A stretch of DNA of 64,000 bases from the NCBI RefSeq assembly GCF_040833975.1, contig NZ_CP162130.1, forward strand, positions 2,812,001-2,876,000, written 5' to 3'. A model generated the notes under the pieces. That model was not told the DNA's origin. It ran no database searches and was given only the letters and a program-made list of their open reading frames with translations. The DNA is from Leptospira sp. WS92.C1 (GTDB taxonomy: Bacteria; Spirochaetota; Leptospiria; Leptospirales; Leptospiraceae). The translations under genes and the position numbers were made by a program. Shown piece by piece: positions 1 to 15,746 of the stretch. The stretch's first letter is position 1. The number at the start of each line of letters is the position of its first letter.

Positions 1-142
1 TCGGAAGAGTCACGTCTCCGATTCCCAATCGAATGATCTTTGCGGAAGGATTTTTTTCGGAGTAAGTTTTTACTCGTTTTGAAATCTCGGGAAATAAATA
101 TCCCGCTTTTAATTTTAAATAATTCTCATTGATGTTCGCCAT
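1..142 (-). CDS. dapL: LL-diaminopimelate aminotransferase, N-terminal part (cut by window edge)
   Basis: Only the first 47 codons are in the window. The minus-strand frame starts at ATG 142 and reads [20 protein letters not shown], then reaches an IRLGIGDV motif. I recognise this as the N terminus of DapL, the PLP-dependent enzyme that converts tetrahydrodipicolinate directly to LL-diaminopimelate for lysine and peptidoglycan. The start overlaps the 3' end of the DUF2203 gene by 17 nt, so the two are probably co-transcribed. The catalytic lysine and PLP site lie outside the window. Confidence 0.85.
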   Translation of the reverse strand, partial: MANINENYLKLKAGYLFPEISKRVKTYSEKNPSAKIIRLGIGDVTLP

Positions 143-494
143 CGTCGTCTTTATCCCTATCGATTAATTTTCTTCCGGCAAAACCCTCTTCGTATCCGTG
201 TTCAAAAAGGAGATCTTCTTCTCCGAGGTGCCAGCAATAATATCCGTTTCCATGATCGAAGTCGACCAGCCAAAGTCCCTTCACTTCGATTCCGTATTCT
301 TGAATTTTAGAAGACCATTCGAAGATCGCAACCCGAACCTGTTCTTCTTTTTTTTCCATCTCGTTTTCGTGAAGAATACTTTCCCGAAGCTGAGCGGTCA
401 GCTCCGATATGTAAGAATAATATTCTTCCGTAATCTCTCTGACTACGGGTAGAATGGACCGAGCTTCCTCGTATGTCCAGAGTTTCCGTTCCAA
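126..494 (-). CDS. DUF2203 family protein
   Basis: A 122-residue protein from a TTG at 494. Its N terminus ([17 protein letters not shown]) matches the usual opening of DUF2203 proteins. The middle is a charged, probably coiled-coil helix, and the C-terminal half has the GLVDFxxxxxGxxxxCWHLGE-like segment typical of the family (here [19 protein letters not shown]). Biochemical function is unknown. A longer frame opens at TTG 527 but would overlap pyrB; 494 sits 5 nt after the pyrB stop and fits the family start better. It lies between pyrB and dapL on the same strand with almost no spacing, so it is likely part of that operon. Confidence 0.75.
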   Translation of the reverse strand: MERKLWTYEEARSILPVVREITEEYYSYISELTAQLRESILHENEMEKKEEQVRVAIFEWSSKIQEYGIEVKGLWLVDFDHGNGYYCWHLGEEDLLFEHGYEEGFAGRKLIDRDKDDDGEHQ

Positions 495-499
495 AGAAT

Positions 500-1426
<927 letters not shown>

Positions 1427-1472
1427 TAAGCGACAGAATGTAGAAAAACCCCCTTTTGACAATCAAATTGAT

Positions 1473-2414
1473 CTACGAGGTTTCGGATTTTTCCGAGATA
1501 CTTTCCGGAATTTCCAATAGACCGCCGAACTGATTCCAGCACTGAGAAAATAAAGATCGATTCATCGTGTCCCCACTGTTTGCAAACTGAGCCGGAAGAC
1601 GATCCCAGGAACAACCGGGAAACCGATGGTGCACTCTATGATAATTGAAGTTGAGAAACAAACAGGATAGAATGCTGGGAAGACTTAGATTGGTTGCGGA
1701 GTTCCGGTCTTCAATCCCATTTCCATAATGATACGAATGATCCAAAAAGGAAACGATTCCTCCTCTCAAAATCAAAACAAATCCTAAAACCCAAACAAGA
1801 GGGCCGGAAAGATAAAAGGCGCTTCCATACAAAAGAAGAATCAAAAACGAATCGATCCTGAGTTCCTTTACGATTTCCTGTTTTTGAATCTGTTTAAAAA
1901 ACGCCTTTTGCACCGGAAGTCTGGAAAAATATTTTTCCGCTAACGGAACGGAAAACGAAAGTGGAAGTGAAAGTAAAAAACCGCCGATCACTTCCAAAAA
2001 ATAAGTTCCTTGAAACAGCTTAAAATAGTAGATCCCTTTTTGAATCGCAATCGAACGGCCGTTTTTTTCGAGATATTCGATTCGATCCCCTTCCTGGCGG
2101 TTGAACTTATGGTGCATCAAATGAGCCGTCTTCGCTACCTGATACGGAGTTCCAAAAAGAATACAAAGGATTCTTCCCGCGAGATGGCTTTCGTTTCGTG
2201 AATTTGAAAAATTTCCGTGAATGCATTCGTGAATCAATGCCCAGAGAGAATACGAAAGAATTACTGAAATGAAAATCGTAATCGAAAGAAACCAAAACGA
2301 TTTTGTATATCCGATCGAGTTCCAGAAATAGACGGAAAAAAAGAATACGCTTAACAAAAGCGAGACGATCCGATTTGTTTTTTCCGGAAGATTTCTGTGC
2401 GGGGCCTGGGACAT
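1473..2414 (-). CDS. Membrane fatty acid desaturase-type di-iron enzyme
   Basis: 313 residues with two N-terminal hydrophobic hairpins and the three histidine boxes of the membrane desaturase/hydroxylase family: HECIHG, HLMHH and HRVHH. These bind the di-iron centre facing the cytoplasm. The family inserts double bonds or hydroxyls into acyl chains of membrane lipids; the exact substrate cannot be read from sequence. It starts at ATG 2414 and is first in a minus-strand run leading into pyrB, with which it has no obvious functional link. Confidence 0.85.
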   Translation of the reverse strand: MSQAPHRNLPEKTNRIVSLLLSVFFFSVYFWNSIGYTKSFWFLSITIFISVILSYSLWALIHECIHGNFSNSRNESHLAGRILCILFGTPYQVAKTAHLMHHKFNRQEGDRIEYLEKNGRSIAIQKGIYYFKLFQGTYFLEVIGGFLLSLPLSFSVPLAEKYFSRLPVQKAFFKQIQKQEIVKELRIDSFLILLLYGSAFYLSGPLVWVLGFVLILRGGIVSFLDHSYHYGNGIEDRNSATNLSLPSILSCLFLNFNYHRVHHRFPGCSWDRLPAQFANSGDTMNRSLFSQCWNQFGGLLEIPESISEKSETS

Positions 2415-2649
2415 CTTTCAAACTTGCCTTTTCACCGTTTTCAAAATGTTTATCTGTTTCTACAATTGAAAATTGACGAACCATCCGTAAATCGATGATT
2501 CGGTTTGCTCAAAACGACGAAAGAGAATCAAAAATATACCGAGGATGAATTTTCGAAATGAAAACTGCAAGACCTAAGTTTTTTCCGGAAAACGTTCCGC
2601 ATTCTGAAAAAAACTTAGAATCAAATCACATTCAAAAAATCGCAAGCGA

Positions 2650-2910
2650 TTAGTAGCCACCGCCGCCAGATCCGGAACCGCCGGAACTTCCGCCGCCGCA
2701 AACCGCCAAGACTCCCAAATAAAGAGAATCGCAAGCTCCCATGGCCGGATTGGCAGAAGTGCAGGCGAAATAAGAAATCACTGCGGTTTCGCACTTTTTC
2801 TTGTCATTTTCTTCTTTTGTTTTATCCTGATCGTAACCATAGTTATCACAAGACATCACAATCAAACCTAAGGCTAAAATCAAAATTCTAAACATACTGC
2901 TGAGTTTCAC
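2650..2910 (-). CDS. Small glycine-rich lipoprotein
   Basis: 86 residues from GTG 2910, which is preceded by a clear AAAGGAG about 6 nt upstream; this decided the start over an upstream ATG. A short signal peptide (FRILILALGLIVMSC) ends in a lipobox-like VMSC, so it is probably lipid-anchored. The mature part has four further cysteines and ends in a glycine/serine repeat (GGGSSGGSGSGGGGY). I recognise no domain. Similar small Cys-containing lipoproteins are common in Leptospira. It stands alone between gene-free stretches of 235 nt and 342 nt. Confidence 0.7.
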   Translation of the reverse strand: MKLSSMFRILILALGLIVMSCDNYGYDQDKTKEENDKKKCETAVISYFACTSANPAMGACDSLYLGVLAVCGGGSSGGSGSGGGGY

Positions 2911-3252
2911 ATAGAGCTCCTTTCCGGGAAAGAATCGGATTCTTCCCAAAACTTAGAAGAATAACATTTCGGATTAGAAAAGAAATAGAAAAATGAAAGA
3001 AGCGAACATTTGGGGAATATACGAATGTTTTCCCGGAATGAATGATGGAACCGAATCTTCTCAAAACCGGCAAAAAACTCATCATTCTTGATCATAAGAA
3101 GCGACCTTTCCCAGACCAGGACTTTCCAAAGGAATAAAAAGGGAGCCTTTTTCATCTTTATATTTCGCTTTTTTGAAAGAAGATTAGAAAGAAGGACTGC
3201 AATTTTGGAACCTGACGGAAAACTTACGGTTCGTATAATCAACCCCATTTCT

Positions 3253-4296
3253 ATGAAACAAATTCTTATATCCTTGCTCATCGTTCTTTTTTTCAATTCC
3301 TGTTTTCCGGTGGATCCGGAAAGAGTCAGATCTGCTCATTTCCAAGACGGAAAGTATCACAATCTCGAAGAAGACGAAAGATTGGGTAAGAGTTTTTTTT
3401 CGGTGCTCCGTTGGAAGTTACTAGGCCCAAACGATCCTCCAACCGTAGACGGGAACGTGGAAAAAATTCCGGATGTCCAACCACGAAAGAAAGAAGATTT
3501 TTTAGCTCCGGAAGAAAAGGTAAGAATTATCTGGCTCGGTCACGCCACCGTTTGGATCGCGGCGAACTTTCATGGAAAAAGAATCCACATTCTCACGGAT
3601 CCGATTTTTTCCGGTGTCCCTCCTTTTGTAAAACGGCTTACGGAACTTCCGATTCGACCGGAGGATTTACCGGGAGTGGATATCGTAACGATCAGTCATG
3701 CTCATAGAGATCATCTTGACATCGATTCCATCAAAAAAATTCAAAAACTTTTTCCCGAAGTAACGATTCATCTTCCCTCCGGAATGGGCGAGTTTGCAAA
3801 AGACGAAGGATTTGAAAACTCAGTCATTCAAGAATGGTGGACATCCTATGATTACGCAGGAGCAAAGGTTCATTTTCTTCCCGCAAAACATTGGAGTAGA
3901 ATGGGAATCTCCGATATGAATCAATATCACTGGGGCAGCTATGCATTCGAATTTAAGAATATTCGAATTTACTTCGGAGGCGACACTGGCTTTTCCAAAC
4001 ATTTTTCGGAAATCGGAAAACGTTTTCCAAAAGGTTTTTCAGCTACCTTGCTTCCGATCGGCGCATTCAAACCGAGATGGTTTATGGAACCGGCGCATAT
4101 CGGACCGAAGGAGGCATTGGAGGCAAGCAGCATTCTCCAATCCTCTCTGATCCTTCCGGTTCACTGGGGAACTTTTACACTCGGAGACGATCTTCCTTCG
4201 GAAGCGCCTCTCTATTTAAAAAAACTACATTCCGAAAAGAAAGAATCTGCGCCTCCTTTGCGGATTTGGACAGTGGGCGAAATCGTAGATCTCTAA
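3253..4296 (+). CDS. Exported metallo-beta-lactamase-fold hydrolase, NAPE-PLD/UlaG-like
   Basis: 347 residues. ATG 3253 gives a lipoprotein signal peptide (ISLLIVLFFNSC); the longer frame upstream lacks any plausible signal. The fold is recognised from LGHATVWI, then DPIFS, the metal motif HAHRDHLD (HxHxDH), GGDTGFS, and the late metal ligand in LPVHWGTF. PIRPEDLPGVDIV and the MEPAHIGPKEALEA segment match the NAPE-hydrolysing phospholipase D-like branch. The likely role is zinc-dependent hydrolysis of a phosphodiester or related substrate at the envelope. The substrate is not predictable. Confidence 0.85.
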   Translation: MKQILISLLIVLFFNSCFPVDPERVRSAHFQDGKYHNLEEDERLGKSFFSVLRWKLLGPNDPPTVDGNVEKIPDVQPRKKEDFLAPEEKVRIIWLGHATVWIAANFHGKRIHILTDPIFSGVPPFVKRLTELPIRPEDLPGVDIVTISHAHRDHLDIDSIKKIQKLFPEVTIHLPSGMGEFAKDEGFENSVIQEWWTSYDYAGAKVHFLPAKHWSRMGISDMNQYHWGSYAFEFKNIRIYFGGDTGFSKHFSEIGKRFPKGFSATLLPIGAFKPRWFMEPAHIGPKEALEASSILQSSLILPVHWGTFTLGDDLPSEAPLYLKKLHSEKKESAPPLRIWTVGEIVDL

Positions 4297-4324
4297 AGTA
4301 AAACTATATTTTAAAAGGAACTTT

Positions 4325-4338
4325 GTTGGAGTTCCTAC
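4325..4338. repeat. Dispersed palindrome GTTGGAGTTCCTAC
   Basis: A single copy of the GTnGGA-GT-TCCnAC palindrome that recurs at 5154, 5203, 46080 and, expanded, in the tandem arrays at 18398 and 55749. Here the arms pair at five of six positions. It lies just after the phospholipase-like gene and could work as a transcript-end hairpin. Confidence 0.6.
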
Positions 4339-4451
4339 AAAATTCAGTTTATTATTCCTTTGAACTTTCATAGGTGCAAAGGGATAATTTTTTGAAGATT
4401 TTCTGCTTCTTCTGTGAATAGAGTTGCTTTTTTATAAAAATCGTTTTAAGC

Positions 4452-4466
4452 CGGACTTCAAGTCCG
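4452..4466. repeat. Dispersed palindrome CGGACTT-C-AAGTCCG
   Basis: Perfect 7-bp inverted repeat around one central base. The same arms occur intergenically at 29857, 46121 and 62631, with only the central base changing and with partly conserved flanks (GCTTG upstream, TAAAATCACGG-like downstream in two copies). It sits 50 nt upstream of ruvA. Confidence 0.75.
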
Positions 4467-4515
4467 CCATAAATTTCTCTTTACGATCAGACTTCCGATG
4501 AACCGATGGGAAGAT

Positions 4516-5157
4516 ATGATCTCCGGTCTGAAAGGTTCTCTTAAAAAATTAGAAGTCGGTTTTGTTCATCTTGAAACCGGCGGTGTTACCTACGAAATTA
4601 CAATTTCTTTTAAAACCTATCTCGAACTGAAAGGTTTTTCCTCCTCGAACGAAGTCTATCTTCATATCTTTCACGCGATGAGCGAACGAGGTCAGAGACT
4701 GTTTGGTTTTTTGACGGAGCAAGACAAAGAATTCTTCAAAGTGATGAAGGGGCTCCAAGGGATCGGAGAATTGACTGCTCTCAAAATTCTGTCTTTCTTT
4801 TCCGCCGAAGATCTCTATCGAATCGCTCAATCCGGAGAGGCGAAAGAATTGGAAAAGATTCCCAAAGTAAAAGGCAAAACTTCGGAGAAAATTTTTTTCG
4901 AGGTCAAACAAAATCTAAAAAAGTTGGAGCTCTTTCTTTCGGGCGGCCCTTCCAAAGAAATATCGATCTCCCTTCCAACCTCTTCTTTGAATCCGCTGGA
5001 GATCGAATCCTCACGAAGAAAAGAAATCGTGATCTTAGGTTTGATTCAGCTCGGTTTTGAAGAAAAAGCGGCTGCCAAGGAAGCGGAGAAAATTTTGAAA
5101 AATTCTCTGGAAACCGATCCAGGCGAAATCATTCGAGAAATTTTGAAGAATTTGTGA
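4516..5157 (+). CDS. ruvA: Holliday junction branch migration protein RuvA
   Basis: 213 residues. It binds four-way junctions and loads RuvB for branch migration. The N-terminal OB fold begins MISGLKGSL, which is the family start and is why I chose ATG 4516 over 4498; a GGGAAG lies just upstream. Two helix-hairpin-helix motifs follow ([16 protein letters not shown] and [14 protein letters not shown]), then a flexible linker and the C-terminal RuvB-binding domain. No ruvB or ruvC is adjacent. The stop codon lies inside a copy of the dispersed GTGAGAGTTCCCAC repeat. Confidence 0.95.
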   Translation: MISGLKGSLKKLEVGFVHLETGGVTYEITISFKTYLELKGFSSSNEVYLHIFHAMSERGQRLFGFLTEQDKEFFKVMKGLQGIGELTALKILSFFSAEDLYRIAQSGEAKELEKIPKVKGKTSEKIFFEVKQNLKKLELFLSGGPSKEISISLPTSSLNPLEIESSRRKEIVILGLIQLGFEEKAAAKEAEKILKNSLETDPGEIIREILKNL

Positions 5158-5222
5158 GAGTTCCCACATTCTCCCAAGTTTCTACCGTGAGATTCACAAT
5201 TTGTGAGAGTTCCCACATTCTC
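5151..5222. repeat. Two direct copies of a GTGAGAGTTCCCAC hairpin repeat
   Basis: The string TTTGTGAGAGTTCCCACATT occurs at 5151 and again 49 bp later at 5200, each followed by CTC. Each copy contains an imperfect palindrome (GTGAGA/TCCCAC). The first copy supplies the last codons and TGA stop of ruvA. These belong to the same palindrome family as the large array at 18398. Confidence 0.8.
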
Positions 5223-5308
5223 ATTTTATCGAATATCCCTTCCTACCACCCAATCCTTAACATTGAGTTCACCCTTAAAACTTCCCGACTCGGCTCGCCA
5301 ATCCCTCT

Positions 5309-5339
<31 letters not shown>

Positions 5340-5404
5340 AAACATTATAAATTTTAAGAAAACTGCACCTCCTAAAAAGCACTGAACTAAGTTCAATGAA
5401 GGTT

Positions 5405-6582
<1,178 letters not shown>

Positions 6583-6594
6583 GAGAGAACACAT

Positions 6595-7470
<876 letters not shown>

Positions 7471-7513
7471 CCAGGGTCTATTCTACAGGTTTCAAAAGCA
7501 GAAGGAGTACGGA

Positions 7514-9094
<1,581 letters not shown>

Positions 9095-9110
9095 CAAAAG
9101 CGAGTAGGAC

Positions 9111-10544
9111 TTGAGAAAGAGTTTTTTTGTTTTCCTAGGCCTGTTCTTTCTTTCCATTCTACTCGGCTTTCTTGTCTGGAAATTTCTGACTCGCAAAACC
9201 GATTCGGTCTACAAAAATTTCTCAAAAGAAAATTGGGAAGACGTAGTCCTGGAAGTTCTGAAAAAAAAAGATCCCGATCTGGAAGATTATTCGTATGCCT
9301 CCATGGCCTTGGCGGAATTCAATTCCGATCTGCTTACGATTCCTTCCGAAAAAAAGGAAAAGGTCGTTCAGAAGTTTTCCGAAAAATCGGGACTCAAATT
9401 CGCAAAACGCGAAGTTTCCGGAAGAACGTTATTCTCCTTTGAAGATCGTTTTTATTCCTTTCTTCCAGACGGATCCTTTCTCAAAACGAGAGCCCTCTGC
9501 AAAAAATTGACACTCGGTGCCGAATACGAGACTCCGGATATCCTCTCCCGTTATCTGATCAAACTCATTTCCTCGAACCCGCTTCCTCATTATCACGAAT
9601 ACAACCAGGCACTTCTGAAATCTCTCGCTTCGGGTTCCGCGAAAGAATTGGACGAATCGGGAAGATCCAAATTGTCCCGTCTGCTCGAATACTTTTCGGG
9701 AAGAGAGGACTCCCCGTTTAGCAGTAGTAAGGCGGAAATCGAAGGCAAAAATCTCAACGTAAGAACCGGTCCCGGAACCGAAAACCCGATCGCGTTTCAG
9801 TTTAAGGGAGGAGAAATCGTATTTATCCTAGATCGCGATTCGCGCACGGAAACCATCTCGGGCAAACGGGGAAACTGGAATCAGGTTTTGGATCTGAGAA
9901 AAGGATCCGTGGGCTGGATTTTTTCGGGCTTTCTCAAAAATAAAACTTCCGATACGACCCTCGCAAGGGAAATGGAAGAATCCTTTCGCGCCTTGGATAG
10001 GTCTCCCGTTTGGGATTTCGAAACCTGGAAAGAAACCTCGGCGCCTTTCGGATTTCAAGGGGAATACCATCCCACCGAAAAGATCGCTCTGGATGGAGAC
10101 ACCGGGATCGTATTGCATTCCTCCAAAAACAAATACGATCTGATCTGTCGCTCGGTGGAAGAACCCTTCCGAGATCTTGAATTTTATATTTCGTTTTTAG
10201 GCGGAGATGAACCGCTACCGATCCTCAGTCTATTTGCGGGTTCGCCCGGTGATCTGATCAAAGCGTTCGAGATTTCAATGGACAAAGAAAGCATTTCCAT
10301 CAATCGGAATCGTTATATCACCGGTGATAACTTTTCTAAAAAAAGATTCCGTCTAAACATACAAAACACCGCCTCCGGTTTTAGCGGAGGCCTGATCCTT
10401 GGTGAAAAACGGGTTCTTGCAGATATCGATTCATTAGACGAAATCGATACAAGTATTGGAATCAGATGGAAACTTTGTCTCCCGATGGCGAGGGAAAACG
10501 GCGATTCGAGCGCGAGCGTGTTTCAGTTTAAATTCATTCCATAA
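9111..10544 (+). CDS. Membrane-anchored SH3-domain protein
   Basis: 477 residues from TTG 9111, placing an N-terminal hydrophobic anchor (FFVFLGLFFLSILLGFLVWKF) right after MRKS. AGGA lies unusually close to the TTG, so the start is not fully secure. Around residues 205-270 is a bacterial SH3 domain with NVRTGPGTENPIAF and VGWIFSGFL, the type that often binds peptidoglycan or surface ligands. The rest matches nothing I know. It is 16 nt after the TolC-like gene and probably co-transcribed; it likely acts in the periplasm. Confidence 0.7.
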   Translation: MRKSFFVFLGLFFLSILLGFLVWKFLTRKTDSVYKNFSKENWEDVVLEVLKKKDPDLEDYSYASMALAEFNSDLLTIPSEKKEKVVQKFSEKSGLKFAKREVSGRTLFSFEDRFYSFLPDGSFLKTRALCKKLTLGAEYETPDILSRYLIKLISSNPLPHYHEYNQALLKSLASGSAKELDESGRSKLSRLLEYFSGREDSPFSSSKAEIEGKNLNVRTGPGTENPIAFQFKGGEIVFILDRDSRTETISGKRGNWNQVLDLRKGSVGWIFSGFLKNKTSDTTLAREMEESFRALDRSPVWDFETWKETSAPFGFQGEYHPTEKIALDGDTGIVLHSSKNKYDLICRSVEEPFRDLEFYISFLGGDEPLPILSLFAGSPGDLIKAFEISMDKESISINRNRYITGDNFSKKRFRLNIQNTASGFSGGLILGEKRVLADIDSLDEIDTSIGIRWKLCLPMARENGDSSASVFQFKFIP

Positions 10545-10586
10545 AACGAAATAGTAAATTAGAATCTTCTAATAGAGAGAATTAAC

Positions 10587-10829
10587 ATGCCTACTTATGA
10601 CTACAAATGTAAAGCCTGTGGCCAAATTTTTGAACACTTTCATTCGATGAAAGACGATCCGATCAAAGACTGTCTCCTCTGCGGTAAAAAAGGAGAAGTC
10701 GACAGAATGATTTCCAACGGTTCCGGAATTATTTTTAAAGGCACCGGTTTTTACGTGACCGATTACAAAAAGGGCGGCTCGGGAGAATCTTCCGGATCCG
10801 CGGCCTCTTCAAGCCCCGCTTCGGAATAA
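10587..10829 (+). CDS. FmdB-type zinc ribbon protein
   Basis: 80 residues. The N-terminal half is the FmdB/CxxC regulatory-protein domain: MPTYDYKCKACGQIFEHFHS, then CLLCGKKGEVDRMIS, giving two CxxC pairs for one zinc, and ending with GTGFYVTDY. The tail is a low-complexity serine/glycine stretch. Its function is poorly known. It precedes lpxI by 9 nt, so it probably shares that operon. Confidence 0.85.
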   Translation: MPTYDYKCKACGQIFEHFHSMKDDPIKDCLLCGKKGEVDRMISNGSGIIFKGTGFYVTDYKKGGSGESSGSAASSSPASE

Positions 10830-10838
10830 GGTTTTCAT

Positions 10839-12948
<2,110 letters not shown>

Positions 12949-13044
12949 GATACGATTGACTCGAGCTTTTGTAGAAAATTCGATTTCAAGATCAAAACGC
13001 CGGCAGTCAGTTTTTGCTCGTTAAAGAATATAATTTTTAATCCC

Positions 13045-13452
13045 TTATCGATTTTCAGACGAAATTCTTTTTAAAACGACGAGATCGTCTCCCCAAAGTC
13101 CCTGCCAGGTGTTTGTTTTTAACTCTCTGAAAAGAAAATAACCGCTTGGTGTCTCCTCGCCTCTTCTACGAAGCTGAAGTCCGTCTCCGTCCTCATGAAT
13201 ATACAATTTGGTTTCCCGAAATTCTTCCAGAAGAACGGCTTCTCTATCACTGACAAAACGGATTTGAATCAAAGGTTCGATAGGCGAGACTCTCCAAGTT
13301 CCGAGCAAATCCGCCTTAGAATTTTCTAATTTTCCTTCGGAGGACTCGGATCGATTTACCAAGTATAAATAAATTCCGAAAACAATCAGGATGGTTAGGA
13401 AAACCCCCAAACCGATAAGAATTATCTGTCTCCGATTGATTCCAGTTTGCAT
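13045..13452 (-). CDS. Single-pass membrane protein of unknown function
   Basis: 135 residues with GGAG 8 nt before ATG 13452. One N-terminal membrane segment (IILIGLGVFLTILIVFGIYL) is followed by a soluble domain of about 95 residues containing LLGTWRVSPIEP and WQGLWGDDLVVLKR; this resembles small lipocalin-like LGTWR domains but I cannot assign it. The start overlaps the end of the AsmA-like gene by 31 nt, so it is the last gene of the rep-TPR-AsmA-like run. Confidence 0.65.
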   Translation of the reverse strand: MQTGINRRQIILIGLGVFLTILIVFGIYLYLVNRSESSEGKLENSKADLLGTWRVSPIEPLIQIRFVSDREAVLLEEFRETKLYIHEDGDGLQLRRRGEETPSGYFLFRELKTNTWQGLWGDDLVVLKRISSENR

Positions 13453-15746
13453 TCCCCCGACTCCTCTTTGAATTTACGGCTGATAAAAGTATCGTTCAAT
13501 TTTCCATTTGCATTGATTCGAATCCGATTGTTTTCCACCGATCCGTATCCGGTAAGATCCGCAGATTCGTTTTTCCAAAATATGTTTCTGTAATAAGATA
13601 ACGTGGGAAGAAGATTGTGCTCGTATCCGAAATCAAACGGTTCTCTGAGATTCAATGGCAAGGAGCGTTTGTCTTGAAAGCGGGAACGATTGAAACTAAC
13701 GTTGTGAAGAATGTTTAAGGAATTATAAAGCGCTAAAAAATCATCTCCGAAAATTCGGATCGTAGTATCGGAGGTAACACTCTCGGGAACGATCCAAGAT
13801 CCGCAAAATCCGTTTACGGGTTCCTCCCAGGGCATTTCCACGATCTTTAATCTGAAATCCATATACGGATTGTCCTGTCCAAACGTAAAATTGGCGAACG
13901 CTTCCACGTAGGGTTGATCCGAGCGAAACCCTTTCAGATCCAAGCGAGAAAAAAACGGAACAATCTTCCCGTCGACAATGACTCTTCCAAGATCCTTGTC
14001 TTTGATATGAAATGATTTTAATTTCCAGTGAACGATCAGGGAAAGAGATTCCATGAGATATTTGTAAAACGGAGTTCGCGTCCATCGAATTTCAGGAATC
14101 AACTTTTCTTGACGGGTCCGAATATCGGTTCGGACCCAATTTTTGACGGAATGATAAATCGGAAGAAAATCCTTGATTGCAATTCGATCCAATTCCAAAT
14201 CCCATTTCCATTCGCTGTAAAGAGGATAATAAAAAGTTCCATTACCACGAATGGCTTTTTTCCATCCCGTTTTTCCTTGGATCCGAGTCGAGACCGGTTC
14301 ACGAAAAAGGGCTCCTTTCGCATTCAAATCTAAACCGTTTCCGGGTAAAAGATTGAAAGTCGCTTGATCCAATCGCAAATCTAAAAAGGCGTCCTTCCAA
14401 TAAAAACCGAGAAGACTCAAAGAGAATGTGCTTTTGATCCAATCGTTATAATTCCCGGATTCCTCCCATTTTCCTTTGAGATTTACCTGACCCTCTAAAA
14501 TTTCAAGATCGCCGGGAAGTTGAAAGATGGACTTTAATTCACGGATATTCTTCCAATCCAGATGAGTTTCCCAAGTGGATAGTTTTTTAGGGCTTAAGGA
14601 ATACGTTAGACGAAATATATTTTCTTCCTTGGAAAACGTATGAATCTGTTTTTCAACGATTTCGTCCAACTGAAGATCCATCTCGTGCACGAGATCCGCA
14701 TCCTTTAGATCGGGAATTTTCATTCCAAGAGGAAGCTCTTGCTGAATTTTTCCGGAAACGTTTGTGAATTGATTTTTACCCTTTACGGATATTTTTTTTC
14801 CGTTGATAAGAATCTCGTATTCCCCCGAAATTTTTCCCGAACTCAGGGCAATTTTTCCAAACAAGGAGTAGAGCCCCCTTACCTTTTCCGCTTTTACATT
14901 CTGAAAACGGAATATGCTTTTGGATTCCTCCGAATTGAACTTAGTCTCGAATGTTCCCTGGATAAATCTCGAATACGGAAACGGAAACCAAGAGTCACTT
15001 ACCTTGACGACGACACCTTCGGATTGTTTTGTGATGATAATGTCAATTCCCTTAAGAGAATTTAAGACTTCCTCACCGCCCTTGGAAATCCTGATCGTAG
15101 TGTTCATCATACGGATTTCGGGAATGTTGATTTTTTGAACATAAGAAATCAACTCACCCGAGATCTGATCTTTTAGATCCAGGTTGATGGAAGCATCTTT
15201 TACCACGATGCTTCGAATATAAGGCTGGCCCTTCCACAAACCTCCGAGACGAAACTGAATCTTATTCGTTTTTAATAATGTATGATTGAGCGCAAAATCT
15301 TCCTCGGAAGAAATTCTAAAATCCTCGAAGACCACCGCGTTTGGAAAATCGTATTTGACCACCCCAAGAGTAACCGCGCGGCCGAGCTCCTGATTGACAA
15401 AGTTTCTGGAAAGTTCTTTGAGTCCACGCAGATCCAATAAATGGGTCCTTACGTAGTAACCAACCGATTCTACGACAATCGAATGAAGAATCACGATAAG
15501 AATTGTGGAAAGAAATATGATCCTGATTCTACGATTGGACCAAAGAAATACAAAGGTAGAACGCAGAAATAAAAAGAAATCCTGGGCAGCTAAAGTTCGA
15601 AACCTTTGGACCGCCCGATTGAGAAGGGTAAAATTGAGGAAAGAACGGATTATCTTGGAAGAACCTGAGAAAGTTGTTCCTGAATTTCCTTCAATACCGG
15701 GCTTTCCGGAAATTTCTGAAGTCCTTCTTCCAGAACCATCTGACAT
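13422..15746 (-). CDS. Large AsmA/TamB-like membrane-anchored protein
   Basis: 774 residues. After a cytoplasmic N-terminal tail of about 75 residues, one membrane segment (IIFLSTILIVILHSIVVESVGYYV) leads to a long beta-rich periplasmic region: short alternating strands, an IRSIVVKDASINLDL segment and repeated LxGxW patterns. This layout is that of AsmA-like/TamB-like proteins, which act in lipid transport or outer membrane assembly, though I see no diagnostic domain. AAGGA precedes ATG 15746. That start overlaps the upstream lipoprotein gene by 97 nt in another frame; I found no good later start. Confidence 0.55.
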   Translation of the reverse strand: MSDGSGRRTSEISGKPGIEGNSGTTFSGSSKIIRSFLNFTLLNRAVQRFRTLAAQDFFLFLRSTFVFLWSNRRIRIIFLSTILIVILHSIVVESVGYYVRTHLLDLRGLKELSRNFVNQELGRAVTLGVVKYDFPNAVVFEDFRISSEEDFALNHTLLKTNKIQFRLGGLWKGQPYIRSIVVKDASINLDLKDQISGELISYVQKINIPEIRMMNTTIRISKGGEEVLNSLKGIDIIITKQSEGVVVKVSDSWFPFPYSRFIQGTFETKFNSEESKSIFRFQNVKAEKVRGLYSLFGKIALSSGKISGEYEILINGKKISVKGKNQFTNVSGKIQQELPLGMKIPDLKDADLVHEMDLQLDEIVEKQIHTFSKEENIFRLTYSLSPKKLSTWETHLDWKNIRELKSIFQLPGDLEILEGQVNLKGKWEESGNYNDWIKSTFSLSLLGFYWKDAFLDLRLDQATFNLLPGNGLDLNAKGALFREPVSTRIQGKTGWKKAIRGNGTFYYPLYSEWKWDLELDRIAIKDFLPIYHSVKNWVRTDIRTRQEKLIPEIRWTRTPFYKYLMESLSLIVHWKLKSFHIKDKDLGRVIVDGKIVPFFSRLDLKGFRSDQPYVEAFANFTFGQDNPYMDFRLKIVEMPWEEPVNGFCGSWIVPESVTSDTTIRIFGDDFLALYNSLNILHNVSFNRSRFQDKRSLPLNLREPFDFGYEHNLLPTLSYYRNIFWKNESADLTGYGSVENNRIRINANGKLNDTFISRKFKEESGECKLESIGDR

